From NCBI RefSeq assembly GCF_051131705.1, contig NZ_CP180316.1:2542001-2606000 (forward strand): DNA of 64,000 nucleotides, given 5' to 3'. This document shows, piece by piece, positions 44,078 through 53,127 of this stretch. The notes beneath the pieces were generated by a model that was not told where the DNA came from, searched no databases, and was given only the letters and a program-made list of their open reading frames with translations. Position numbers and translations under genes: made by a program. This stretch comes from Arthrobacter_M sp030063245 (GTDB lineage Bacteria; Actinomycetota; Actinomycetes; Actinomycetales; Micrococcaceae). Positions within the stretch are counted from its first letter, which is position 1, and every line of letters begins with the position of its first letter.

Positions 44078-45064
44078 TCAGGAGGGTTCGGCCAGCGTCA
44101 TCGCGTAACGCTCGTCCGCGTCCGTCCACTGCCCGACGACGGTCAGTCGCGCCGCCTCCAGCTCAGCGACAATTCCCTCGCGACGGAACTTCGCCGATAT
44201 CTCGGTCCTCAGGTCCTCGCCCCAGTCGAAACTGATTTCAAGCCCTGCGCCGGGTACCTGCACCTGCATGGCCCGCGTAGCTCGGAGCCTCATCTCGATC
44301 CACTCCTTAGCCGCGTTCCACACGGCCACATGCTCGAACGCCTCGACGTCGAAATCCGCCCCCAACTCGGCGTTGAGGACACGCAGCACGTTCCGGTTGA
44401 AGTCGGCTGTCACACCGCTGGGGTCGTCGTAGGCGGGAATCAGGATCTCCGGCGGCTGCACCAGGCCCGTGCCCAGCAGCAATGATCCGCCCTCCTGCCC
44501 CAGCAGTTCCCGCACCTGGGTCAGGAACTGTGCACGGGGATCCGGTTCGAGGTTCCCGATCGTACCGCCCAGGAACGCCACCATCCGTCGTCCGTCCTTC
44601 GGAAGCAGCTGCAGCTGTGATTCGAAATCAGCGGCCACCGCCTGCAGGATCAGATCGGGATAGGCCCGGGACAGCCCGCTGTTGGCCTCCGTCAGCGCGC
44701 TGTCGCTGACGTCCACGGCAACGTAGCTCCGGAGGTCCCCGGCGTCCTTCAATGCGTCAAGCAGCAGGGGGGTTTTCCTCGATGAGCCGGAGCCGAGTTC
44801 AATGAGCGTCTCTGCCGGGCTTGCCGCCGCCATCTCCCACGCATGGTCCTCGAGGATACTCCGTTCGGCGCGGGTGGGGAAGTATTCCTGCAGCTGTGTG
44901 ATCTGCTCGAACAGTTCGCTGCCCCGCTGGTCGTAGAACCACTTGGGCGGTAGCGTTTTCGCCGGTTTGCTCAGCCCTGCCCGCACGTCCTCGCGGAGGG
45001 TGCGCTCGAGGTAGTGCGGCGGCAGGTGATGGACTATCTCAAGTGCTGTTTTTGAGGGGTTCAT
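44078..45064 (-). CDS. egtD: L-histidine N-alpha-methyltransferase (hercynine synthase)
   Basis: This 328-residue SAM-dependent methyltransferase converts histidine to trimethylhistidine (hercynine), the first committed step of ergothioneine synthesis. The family N-terminus with KTLPPKWFYDQRGSELFEQI is present, then the SAM motif IELGSGSSRKT at about residues 88-98, and FLGGTIGNLEP. Near the C-terminus, WIEMRLRA fits. Its ATG overlaps the egtC stop by 4 bp. It is part of the egtABCD-metK operon. Confidence 0.95.
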   Translation of the reverse strand: MNPSKTALEIVHHLPPHYLERTLREDVRAGLSKPAKTLPPKWFYDQRGSELFEQITQLQEYFPTRAERSILEDHAWEMAAASPAETLIELGSGSSRKTPLLLDALKDAGDLRSYVAVDVSDSALTEANSGLSRAYPDLILQAVAADFESQLQLLPKDGRRMVAFLGGTIGNLEPDPRAQFLTQVRELLGQEGGSLLLGTGLVQPPEILIPAYDDPSGVTADFNRNVLRVLNAELGADFDVEAFEHVAVWNAAKEWIEMRLRATRAMQVQVPGAGLEISFDWGEDLRTEISAKFRREGIVAELEAARLTVVGQWTDADERYAMTLAEPS

Positions 45065-45840
45065 GTGAGCGTGGGCTCCATCTCTGCGGGGGTTATCGGG
45101 CTTATGTCGACGCCGTGCGAGGTGGCTACCAGCAGGGACTGATCCGGGACCTCATGCCATCCGGCATCGTCGTCGGAGGGCTCACTGGCCACGACGGTTC
45201 CCCTGTTATCTGAGCGCCAGAAAAGGGTATCGCCGGCCGCTGTGGCCGCGATGGTCGTTCCGTCGGTCAAAAGGAAGTTGTACCTGCCCGTGCTCGCGGC
45301 GGCTGCGTCGGTCGCAACGCGTGCCAGCACGTCGGCGGCGGAGTACTTGACAGCGTAATCCGGGGATTGGAGCCGCTCAAGGACGAGAGCCCACAGCAGG
45401 GCCGAATCCACCCGGGCTTCGAGGGCAAGAAGCCGGGCCGGCGGTAATGTCGCAGCCAGTGCCTCCGCGGACCGGGGCCAGTTGTCGATCCGCCCGTTGT
45501 GGCTGAACACCCATTTCCCCGAGGTGTAGGGAGCGGCGGCTGCCTCGTCCGGCGTCGTACCGGGTGTGGCTGAACGGACGGCGGCAAGCACCGCTGTGCT
45601 GGTGGTGACCCGCGCCAGGTCAGCGAAGGACTGGTCCGTCCACATGGGCACAGCGCGCCGGTAGCGGGCCGGGAGGGGATCTTCCGCGGCATACCAGCCG
45701 ACGCCGAACCCGTCCGCGTTCATAGTGCCGTTGCGTTGACGTCGCGGCGCCCAGGACTGCCGGAGCAGGCCATGTTCTGGTCCCGAAATCAGCGTGGCCA
45801 GCGGCGTCGGCGGTCCAAGGAAAGCCAGGTGACGGCACAT
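45061..45840 (-). CDS. egtC: gamma-glutamyl-hercynylcysteine S-oxide hydrolase
   Basis: This 259-residue class II glutamine amidotransferase-like hydrolase removes glutamate from the EgtB product. The N-terminal nucleophile is Cys2 in MCRHLAFLG. Further motifs are NADGFGVGWYA, FSHNGRIDNW and ESRVDSAL-like LEARVDSALLW. Length fits EgtC. It starts four bases after egtB and overlaps egtD by 4 bp. Confidence 0.93.
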   Translation of the reverse strand: MCRHLAFLGPPTPLATLISGPEHGLLRQSWAPRRQRNGTMNADGFGVGWYAAEDPLPARYRRAVPMWTDQSFADLARVTTSTAVLAAVRSATPGTTPDEAAAAPYTSGKWVFSHNGRIDNWPRSAEALAATLPPARLLALEARVDSALLWALVLERLQSPDYAVKYSAADVLARVATDAAAASTGRYNFLLTDGTTIAATAAGDTLFWRSDNRGTVVASEPSDDDAGWHEVPDQSLLVATSHGVDISPITPAEMEPTLT

Positions 45841-45843
45841 CCG

Positions 45844-47199
45844 CTACTCCCCTCCGGCTGAAGCGGCATCCCGGGCGGTCCGGAAGCCCGTGAAGATCTG
45901 GCGCCGGATAGGGTAATCCCAGTTCCGGAACGTTCCCCGGCTCGCTGCTTTGTCGGCAGCCCAGGACCCACCGCGCAGCACCTTGTAACCTCCGCCGAAG
46001 AAGGCTTTGCTGTACTCGGCGTAGGGAAACACCTGGAATCCCGGGTAGGGACCGAAGTCGCTGGAGGTCCATTCCCAGACATCGCCGATCAGTTGGTGGA
46101 CGCCCAGCGCAGATGCCCCTTCGTGGTAGGACCCGACAGGGGAAGGCCGCAGCGCTGCACCGCCCAGGTTGGCGTGGCGGGCCGTCGGGTCCTCGTCGCC
46201 CCACGGGTAGCGCCGGGAGCGGCCGCTGACCGGGTCGTGGCGAGCAGCCTTCTCCCACTCTGCCTCTGTGGGCAGGCGCCGCCCCGCCCAGCGGGCATAT
46301 GCCTCGGCCTCGAAGAAGGACACGTGCTGTACCGGCTCATCGAGGGGGACCGGCTCAAGAACGCCGAACCGGGTCCGCCACCACTGGTGACCGTCCCGCC
46401 TCCAGTACTTCGGTGCAGTCAGGTCATCATCGTTGCGGTGGCTCCACCCCTCAGCGGTCCACCAGCCCGGATTCGAGTATCCGCCGTCGTTGATGAAATC
46501 AATGAAGGCACCGTTGCTTACCGGAACCGTGTCGATCCAGTAGCCGGGAACGTGCACCTCATGGGCAGGCCGTTCGTTATCCAGTGCCCAGGGCTCCACC
46601 GAGGTGCCCATCGTGAAGGAGCCGGCCGGCACATGCACTTCCCGCGGAAGCCCGGTGACACCGCGGGCCAGCACACCGGGCTCCGGATTCACCGGGTGCA
46701 GCACAGGTTCGCCTACCCGGAGCTGATGGGTCGCGAGCATGGTCTCCGCGTGCTGCTGTTCGTGCTGGACCATCATGCCAAAAGCGAACCCGCCCTCCAG
46801 CAGCGGTGACCCTTCAAGGGGAACCCGCTCAAGGATGTCCAGCGTCTTGGAGCGTACCTCGGCAAGGTAGCCCCGGGAGTCCGACGGTGTCAGCAGCGGC
46901 AGCGAGGGGCGGCTGCTGCGCGAATGTTCAAAGGCGTCGTAGAGTTTGTCGATTTCCGGGCGGAGCGGCTCCATCCTGCCGACGTCGCGGACCAGCCATA
47001 GTTCTTCCTGGCTGCCGACATGCGCAAGGTCCCATACCAGGGGAGACATCAGGGGTGAATGCTGTTTGAGCAGTTCCTCCTCGTCACACGCGGTGAGGGC
47101 ATGGGTACGACGACGCGCGCGCTCCAAGCCCTCCGCTATGGAGGCACGAAGTTTCTCGGGGACAGCGCCGGTGTCCGGCGAGATTTGCGGATTCGTCAT
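45844..47199 (-). CDS. egtB: hercynine oxygenase (sulfoxide synthase)
   Basis: This iron enzyme of about 451 residues joins gamma-glutamylcysteine to hercynine with oxygen. The N-terminal DinB-like domain supplies the iron ligands: His60 in WDLAHVG and the HX3HXE motif HEQQHAE at residues 146-152. The C-terminal half is a formylglycine-generating-enzyme/C-type-lectin fold (GRRLPTEAEWEKAAR, GDVWEWTSSDFGPYPGF, LRGGSWA). The ATG at 47199 overlaps the egtA stop by 4 bp; a longer frame to 47253 runs into egtA. Confidence 0.95.
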   Translation of the reverse strand: MTNPQISPDTGAVPEKLRASIAEGLERARRRTHALTACDEEELLKQHSPLMSPLVWDLAHVGSQEELWLVRDVGRMEPLRPEIDKLYDAFEHSRSSRPSLPLLTPSDSRGYLAEVRSKTLDILERVPLEGSPLLEGGFAFGMMVQHEQQHAETMLATHQLRVGEPVLHPVNPEPGVLARGVTGLPREVHVPAGSFTMGTSVEPWALDNERPAHEVHVPGYWIDTVPVSNGAFIDFINDGGYSNPGWWTAEGWSHRNDDDLTAPKYWRRDGHQWWRTRFGVLEPVPLDEPVQHVSFFEAEAYARWAGRRLPTEAEWEKAARHDPVSGRSRRYPWGDEDPTARHANLGGAALRPSPVGSYHEGASALGVHQLIGDVWEWTSSDFGPYPGFQVFPYAEYSKAFFGGGYKVLRGGSWAADKAASRGTFRNWDYPIRRQIFTGFRTARDAASAGGE

Positions 47200-48470
47200 T
47201 GGGCTTTTTCCTTTCGCTGTGCGGAATCTGAGAACCGGCCCGTGCGGCGCCAATCGTCGATCCGCTGGTCTGCGGGACAGCGGCCCCGCGCGGTGTAGTT
47301 CTCAAGAAACGATTCCACCCGGAACCGTGTGGCCGCATCGGCGCCCAGCCGTTCCATCGCGCCCAGTGCTGCCTCAGCGCAAACCCGCCCCGCTGTAGCA
47401 AGGACAGGGTCCGCCAGCCCATCCCGTGCCGCGACGGTCATTGGATCGGACAGCGCAGTCACCGGAGTGCATGCATCGGCAGCGGTGTCGGCTGCCCGTT
47501 CGTCCTCCACCAAGGCGGTCGTTATGGCTGCGACCGCTTCCCAGTCGGAGCCGACCTGGGCGTCGATCACCCGGATCTCAAGGAATCCTCGGGGGCGGAT
47601 GAAGGGAAAGAGGGTGCTGAGATGGTAGTCGAGGTCCGCACCGGTGACTGGCCGGGGCCCCTGTCCGCGGAGCCATTCCCGCATGGTCAGTCCTCGCGGT
47701 GCTTCCCATGAACCCTGTGACGCCGGTATGCACAGGATCGACGCATCGAGGGCGTAGCGTGCCCACGCGACCGGAGGATCCTCGGAATCCGGAACGGGGG
47801 ACGTACGGGACGGGTCGGTTTTCAGCCACACTGCCTGACGTGTGCTCTGCCAGCCGCTGGGCGCCCCGCTGCGGAAGGGGGAGTTGGCAAAAAGTGCGAC
47901 GAGCGCCGGCGCGAGATGGTGAAGACGCTGCCAGCGCTGCACGGCGCTGCCGGTACCGTTTCCGGAAAGACCGGCATCCAGACATACCTGCAGGGATGAA
48001 GTGGAGCACATCATGGTCCGACCGGCAGGCCCAGAACGATCAAAATGGGTTTCCATGGCTGCGTACCGGGGATGATCCAGCGTCCGCACCGGCGGACGGA
48101 CTGGATCCAGGGCGACGCTGCTGAAGGAAAGTCCCGCGTCCCCGAAAGTACCGTCAATGCCGGCGAGGTCTCTTCTTGTAGCTTCGATGACCGAGGGAAG
48201 GTCCGCTCCGCAAGCCGAACTCAGCTCAAGCTGCCCTCCCGGCTCGAAGGTGATGACCCCACCACCGGGAAGATCGGTCACCTGACCAGCAACGGCCTGC
48301 ACTTCAGCTACCGGCACCGGTCGCCGATAATCGGACGCATCGTGCACAATTCTCTCGATTTCCACGCCCACTGCCCCTGGAGGGCCGGTCTTGAAACACA
48401 CCGACGCGACATAGATCTCCGCCTCGGTCTCCGACAGCGCTCTGGAACCCCGCTCCAACCCCGACACCAT
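47196..48470 (-). CDS. egtA: glutamate-cysteine ligase for ergothioneine
   Basis: This ligase of about 424 residues (GCS2 family) makes gamma-glutamylcysteine, the sulfur donor used by EgtB. Characteristic stretches are VGVEIERIVHD, FEPGGQLELSS, MCSTSSLQVCLDAG and FIRPRGFLEIRVIDAQ. The ATG at 48470 is chosen because AAAGGA lies seven bases upstream; an ATG at 48485 is the alternative. It is the first gene of the egtABCD-metK operon. In actinobacteria lacking glutathione, such an enzyme points specifically to ergothioneine. Confidence 0.92.
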   Translation of the reverse strand: MVSGLERGSRALSETEAEIYVASVCFKTGPPGAVGVEIERIVHDASDYRRPVPVAEVQAVAGQVTDLPGGGVITFEPGGQLELSSACGADLPSVIEATRRDLAGIDGTFGDAGLSFSSVALDPVRPPVRTLDHPRYAAMETHFDRSGPAGRTMMCSTSSLQVCLDAGLSGNGTGSAVQRWQRLHHLAPALVALFANSPFRSGAPSGWQSTRQAVWLKTDPSRTSPVPDSEDPPVAWARYALDASILCIPASQGSWEAPRGLTMREWLRGQGPRPVTGADLDYHLSTLFPFIRPRGFLEIRVIDAQVGSDWEAVAAITTALVEDERAADTAADACTPVTALSDPMTVAARDGLADPVLATAGRVCAEAALGAMERLGADAATRFRVESFLENYTARGRCPADQRIDDWRRTGRFSDSAQRKEKAQ

Positions 48471-48813
48471 CAATAATCCTTTCATCGTGATGCGATCACT
48501 TCAATAGCTAAACAGTCCTTCAACCAGCAACGAAGCCCGTGTAGTTCTTGTTCCTATCCGTCGGCAACAACACGTTCTTTCCAACGCGGTTCGTGATTTT
48601 CTTGAGGGCGGCTGTACCGATGGTTCCCGGCGCCTCCCCGGCCCCTCCCGGCCAAAGAGCGCCCGGCTTCGTGATTCACTTGAGGGCCCGCGCCGGGCTG
48701 AGGTTTTCACTCCGCCCGGCCGCAACTCTCCGACGGGCGGGATGGGTATGCCGGTGTGAAACCTGTCGGGTCACCCGGATCCCGGCCTGTGCTGCTTGTT
48801 GTGCAATGCGGGA
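48471..48813. other. upstream region of the ergothioneine operon
   Basis: These 340 bases separate egtA from a dehydrogenase gene on the same strand. It must contain the egt promoter. I see no confident -35/-10 pair; the part near 48486-48560 is noticeably less GC-rich than its surroundings. No gene is visible. Confidence 0.4.
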
Positions 48814-49590
48814 TCAGGCGCCTTGACCAGACATTTGCATCAGCCCGCCATCCATCACGTACGTCGCCCCGGTCACGTAATCTCCGTCGGCGGAAGCCAG
48901 GAATACTGCCAGACGACCGATCTCCCCGGGCTCAGCGGCTCGCTTCAGCGGAATGCTCTTAACCTGCTCCTTGCGGTATTCGGGGTCATCGATCGCTTTC
49001 TGGTTGAACGGGGTCAGGACCATGCCGGGGGCGATGTTGTTGACCGTCATGCCGAGCTCGGAAACCTCCAGCACGAGGGTGCGGGTGAGGTTGCGCAGGG
49101 CGCCTTTGGAACAGTCATAATCTGCCGCGCCTGCCCGTGCCTGCTCCTGATGGACCGAGGTTGTGTTGATGATTTTCCCGCCGCCGCCCTGCTGCTTGCG
49201 ATGGTTGATGAAGTGTTTGCAGCAGATAAGCTGCCCGATGAGGTTGCTGCGCATCGTACGTTCGAAGTCGGCGATCTCCAGATCCGCGACATAGGTGCCG
49301 GACGCGTCGACGCTGGCGTTGTTCATGAGGATATCGATCCGCCCGAATGTTTCGAATGCGGCTTGGAACATTTCCTGCACCTTGGCTTCGTCGCCGTGAT
49401 CTCCTTGAACCACGATCGCTTTACGACCGTGGGCTTCGACCTGCTCCCGGGTGGTGTTGGCGCCTTTTTCGTCCTCGAGGTAATGCACGACGATGTCGGC
49501 GCCTTCACGGGCGAATTCGACGGCTGTGGCCTGACCTATCCCTGAGTCGGATCCGGTGATGAATGCGACCTTGTTCTCCAGTTTTCCCAT
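48814..49590 (-). CDS. SDR family oxidoreductase (glucose 1-dehydrogenase-like)
   Basis: This 258-residue classical short-chain dehydrogenase has the coenzyme motif TGSDSGIGQA at residues 11-20, then NNASVDASG and the catalytic YDCSK. The substrate loop ends in PGMVLTPFNQKAI. Its length and C-terminus (GDYVTGATYVMDGGLMQM) are typical of glucose 1-dehydrogenase-like enzymes, but the substrate is not established. GH15 lies 47 bases upstream on the same strand, so they likely form an operon. Confidence 0.9.
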   Translation of the reverse strand: MGKLENKVAFITGSDSGIGQATAVEFAREGADIVVHYLEDEKGANTTREQVEAHGRKAIVVQGDHGDEAKVQEMFQAAFETFGRIDILMNNASVDASGTYVADLEIADFERTMRSNLIGQLICCKHFINHRKQQGGGGKIINTTSVHQEQARAGAADYDCSKGALRNLTRTLVLEVSELGMTVNNIAPGMVLTPFNQKAIDDPEYRKEQVKSIPLKRAAEPGEIGRLAVFLASADGDYVTGATYVMDGGLMQMSGQGA

Positions 49591-49637
49591 AACTTCTTTC
49601 CATCTCCTTTAGTTGGTGCTCATTGGTGCTTTGGGGT

Positions 49638-51497
49638 TTAGCGTTGGCGGTCCTGCTGGTTTTCATGGTGTTCGGCCTGCGCGATAGCCGAGGCGGCAGT
49701 GATGAGGCCGATGTGTGAGAGTCCCTGCGGGAAATTACCGATCAGGGTCCCCTCATGAATGTGAACCTCTTCGGAGAGAAGCCCGAGATCGTTGGCGTAC
49801 CCGGTGACGGTCTCGAAGATTTCTTTCGCCTGCCCGATTTGGCCTGCCATGGCCCGTCCGGCGGCCAGCCAGTAGGAACAGATAATGAACGCGCCCTCAT
49901 CTCCCGCATCCGTCCACCGCTGGACCAGGGCCCCGGTGGAAAGATCCCGTTCAATGGCGTCCATCGTGGCCAGGACACGGTTGTCGTTGGCGGGCAGGAA
50001 TCCCATCATCGGCATCAGGAGGACACCGGCGTCGAGGTGATCGGAATCGAAGGCACCGGTGAACGCATTGACGTCGCTGTTCCAACCCCGCTCCAGAATC
50101 GCCGCCCGAATCTTATCGCGTTCGGATTCCCACCGCGCCACCCTGTCAGCGGCATCGAGGCGGTCAGCAAGTTTCACCGCCCGGTCCAGTGCGACCCAGC
50201 ACATCAGCTTCGATGTCAGGTAGTTCCGATCGCCTTCTCGTCCTTCCCATATTCCTGAGTCTTTTTCGTGCCAGGTCCCCGCGGCCCGGTCAGCGACCGC
50301 CACCAGAAACCCCACTGTCTGGGCTGGTAGTTCCCGAAGCTGATCACGCAGTATCCACGCGCATTCGAAGACCTCCCCGAGGACATCGAGCTGCGTCTGG
50401 TCCCAGGCGTCATTACCGACCCGTACCGGGCGGGACTGCGCGTACCCGGTAAGGTGGTCGAGGGAATGTTCGCTCAGATCGTGTTCTCCGCCGACACCGA
50501 ACATGATCTGCAGGTGGCCCTCCCGCGTCGGGCCAGCTGAAGAAGTGATCCAATCAAAAAACTGCTGTCCCTCATCGGCGCACGCAGCAATCCACAGCGC
50601 TTTAAGGGTCAGGCTGCCATCGCGCAGCCACCCGAACCGGTAATCCCAGTTCGCGCTTCCTCCAAGTTCCTCCGGCAACGAAGTCGTCGCCGCAGCGACC
50701 ACTGCCCCGGTCGGGCGGTACGTCAGAGCCTGCAGCACCAGCACACTGCGCTGCACCTGCTCCCGGTAGGGCCCCTGATAGCTTTGATGGATCTCGCTCC
50801 AGGACCGCCACGCCTCGATCGTGTCCCTGAGCCGGGCCGCACCGCCCGGCTCTCCACCAACATCGTCAACCGAACCATCAACCGAACTGTCGACCGAACT
50901 ACGGTGTTGCAGGGCGAACGCCGCGCTCTCACCGGCGTTAAGGATGAACGTTCCGCCCGCACACCCGTTTTCGACATCGAGTACGATGTCGCCGGTCAGG
51001 GACAACCGGTCAGCGCCTCCTGCTATCTCCCACCCTGCTGCAGTCCGTGTGAAGCCCGGTGTGATGAGCCCGTATTCCGGCCTTGGCGCCAACTCGACCC
51101 TCACCTGGACGTGCCCCCGGCTTACCTCCAGCCGCCGGACGAGCATATGCGGGGAGCTGTGCCCGATCTGGTGCCCCCGCTCCCCCATTCCCAAAGAAAG
51201 GCCATCCGTGAGCCGGAGATCCCCGCTTTCACAGTGAAAGTCCGTTTCCACGACCATCGTGCCCGGTAGGTACCGCCGGCTGACCGTGAAATTCTCTGTC
51301 GGACGGATGAGCCAGTACCCGGCATCCACACCCAGCAGGCGGCCAAAGACGCTGGGCCCATCAAACCGCACTGGGCACCACCAGTCCACCGATCCCTCCC
51401 GCGAGACCAGAGCCGCTCCCTGACAGTCACCAAGCAGACCATAATCCGAAATGACCGCCGCCGCCTGCTCCTCCCCACCGGAATTCCTCGTATTCAT
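49638..51497 (-). CDS. glycoside hydrolase family 15 protein (glucoamylase/trehalase-like)
   Basis: This 619-residue cytoplasmic GH15 enzyme has an N-terminal beta-sandwich (ISDYGLLGDCQGAALVSREG and SVDWWCPVRFDGPSVFGRLL) followed by an alpha/alpha-barrel. Barrel markers are NWDYRFGWLRDGSLTLKAL, a general-acid region, and the C-terminal EEVHIHEGTLIGNFPQGLSH, which is typical of the family. Actinobacterial members act on alpha-glucosides such as trehalose or malto-oligosaccharides. It precedes an SDR gene; together they could process a glucose-containing osmolyte, which is inference. Confidence 0.92.
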   Translation of the reverse strand: MNTRNSGGEEQAAAVISDYGLLGDCQGAALVSREGSVDWWCPVRFDGPSVFGRLLGVDAGYWLIRPTENFTVSRRYLPGTMVVETDFHCESGDLRLTDGLSLGMGERGHQIGHSSPHMLVRRLEVSRGHVQVRVELAPRPEYGLITPGFTRTAAGWEIAGGADRLSLTGDIVLDVENGCAGGTFILNAGESAAFALQHRSSVDSSVDGSVDDVGGEPGGAARLRDTIEAWRSWSEIHQSYQGPYREQVQRSVLVLQALTYRPTGAVVAAATTSLPEELGGSANWDYRFGWLRDGSLTLKALWIAACADEGQQFFDWITSSAGPTREGHLQIMFGVGGEHDLSEHSLDHLTGYAQSRPVRVGNDAWDQTQLDVLGEVFECAWILRDQLRELPAQTVGFLVAVADRAAGTWHEKDSGIWEGREGDRNYLTSKLMCWVALDRAVKLADRLDAADRVARWESERDKIRAAILERGWNSDVNAFTGAFDSDHLDAGVLLMPMMGFLPANDNRVLATMDAIERDLSTGALVQRWTDAGDEGAFIICSYWLAAGRAMAGQIGQAKEIFETVTGYANDLGLLSEEVHIHEGTLIGNFPQGLSHIGLITAASAIAQAEHHENQQDRQR

Positions 51498-51921
51498 ACA
51501 CGTCCTCCGATTTTTCCTGCCCGACTACACGTGTCTTGCTGCAGCGCCTCCCCAGCGCAACGATCCTCACCACGACATTGCTTCCAAGCCTTGAACCCCA
51601 CCATAGCCTTTACCCTCCGCGTCGCAGCGCGTTCAGCTCCGCGGGTCCACGTACCGCCCACATGCTGGAGATCAAAGCCTTCCTCACCGACCTGGCCACC
51701 CTGCTTTGCCCGCAGTGCAGGCCGAACGACTTGGATGCTTCAAACACCATCCGTCCTGCGGGCACCGAAGCAAAGCTTCCCAACTCCGGCCACAAAGAGA
51801 GGCCTGACCGTCCGCTCCCCGTCACCTCGGCATCCACCGACCGCCCGAGGAGCCGTATCCCGACCCCCAAATGCCGGGTTGGGGGGTTGCTGCTTAGCGT
51901 GAATGGGGCAGGATGTTGTGT
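51498..51921. other. divergent promoter region between GH15 and the EgtE-like gene
   Basis: These 424 bases lie between the start of the GH15 gene and the start of the PLP enzyme gene and must hold promoters in both directions. Open frames here are not family-like. A G-run (about 51884-51893) lies just upstream of the plus-strand start region. Confidence 0.45.
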
Positions 51922-53112
51922 ATGCCGATCGATGTCGAAGCCGTGCGCCGTGAGACCCGCGGTGTTCAGCGGGTGACTCACCTGAACAATGCGGGCAGCG
52001 CGCTGGTCCCGCGCCCCGTGATGGACAGCGTTGTGGCTCACTTGCGCCGTGAGGAAGAGATAGGCGGCTACGAAGCGGCGGAAGAAGCTGCTGATCGGCT
52101 GGAGAACGTGTACTCCTCCGTGGCGCGGCTGGTCGGGGCGGAGCCGAAGGAGATTGCCCTGGCCGAGAACGGGAGCCGCGCCTGGGCGATGGCTGTGTAC
52201 AGTATTCCCTTTGTCCGCGGGGCGCGGATCCTGATTGGCCGCACGGAGTACGTCAGCAACGTCATTGCGCTGCGGCAGCTGGCGCTTCGCCATGATCTGC
52301 GGATAGTAGTGCTCGAGGACGATTCCTACGGGCAGGTGGATGTGGATCAGCTGCAGCACGAGCTTGATCGCGGAAACGTGGCGTTGGTCGCGTTGACCCA
52401 TGTGCCGATGGCTAACGGTCTGGTGAATCCGGCGGCGGAGGTGGGCCGGCGCTGCCGTGCTGCCGGGGTGATGTTTGTCCTCGATGCCTGCCAGTCGGTG
52501 GGCCAACTGCCGCTGGACGTGCAGTCCTTGGGCTGTGATGTCCTGACGGGGACAGGGCGGAAGTTTCTGCGCGGACCGCGCGGCACCGCATTCCTCTATG
52601 TGCGTCGATCGGTGCTGGACCGGCTTGAACCGGTCCTGCTGGACCAGCATTCCGCCGTCGGCTCCGGTCCCGTCTCCTATGAAGTCCGCGGCGATGCCCG
52701 CCGTTTCGAGAGCTGGGAGGCCAGCGCTGCCGGCAGGCTGGGCCTGGGACGGGCAGTTGATTACGCCCTGGACCTGGGACTGGACGCTATCCAGGCCCGT
52801 GTGGCCGGCCTGGCGGAACTGCTGCGGGCCGGACTCGGTGCAGTTCCCTGCCTCACCGTCCACGACCGGGGGCTTACCCGGTGTGGCATCGTCACGTTTT
52901 CGGTGCAGGGACGCGACGCCGAGGCCATCAGGTGGCGGCTGGCGCAACACCGGATCAATGTCTCCGTGGCCCCCCTGGTCACTGCCCCGTCCGACCCGGC
53001 CCTCCAGTGGGCATCGGCGCCGACGATGGTCGTGCGGGCCTCGGCGCACTATTACAACACCGAGGACGAAATCCTGCGCCTGGTTGACACCCTTGGCGTG
53101 AACGGCACTTGA
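51922..53112 (+). CDS. egtE: class V aminotransferase-fold PLP enzyme, probable EgtE (hercynylcysteine S-oxide lyase)
   Basis: This 396-residue PLP-dependent enzyme has the class V layout: THLNNAGSALVPRPV at the N-terminus, ALTHVPMANGLVNPAAEVG, FVLDACQSVGQLPLDVQ with the PLP-contacting Asp, and GTGRKFLRGPRGTAFLYVRR with the Schiff-base Lys. EgtE belongs to this class and cleaves the C-S bond to release ergothioneine. The egt operon 3 kb away lacks a lyase, which supports the call. A cysteine desulfurase-like enzyme is the alternative. ATG 51922 follows AGGA at eight bases; 51913 is possible. Confidence 0.65.
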   Translation: MPIDVEAVRRETRGVQRVTHLNNAGSALVPRPVMDSVVAHLRREEEIGGYEAAEEAADRLENVYSSVARLVGAEPKEIALAENGSRAWAMAVYSIPFVRGARILIGRTEYVSNVIALRQLALRHDLRIVVLEDDSYGQVDVDQLQHELDRGNVALVALTHVPMANGLVNPAAEVGRRCRAAGVMFVLDACQSVGQLPLDVQSLGCDVLTGTGRKFLRGPRGTAFLYVRRSVLDRLEPVLLDQHSAVGSGPVSYEVRGDARRFESWEASAAGRLGLGRAVDYALDLGLDAIQARVAGLAELLRAGLGAVPCLTVHDRGLTRCGIVTFSVQGRDAEAIRWRLAQHRINVSVAPLVTAPSDPALQWASAPTMVVRASAHYYNTEDEILRLVDTLGVNGT

Positions 53113-53127
53113 CCCAATACCGTTTAC

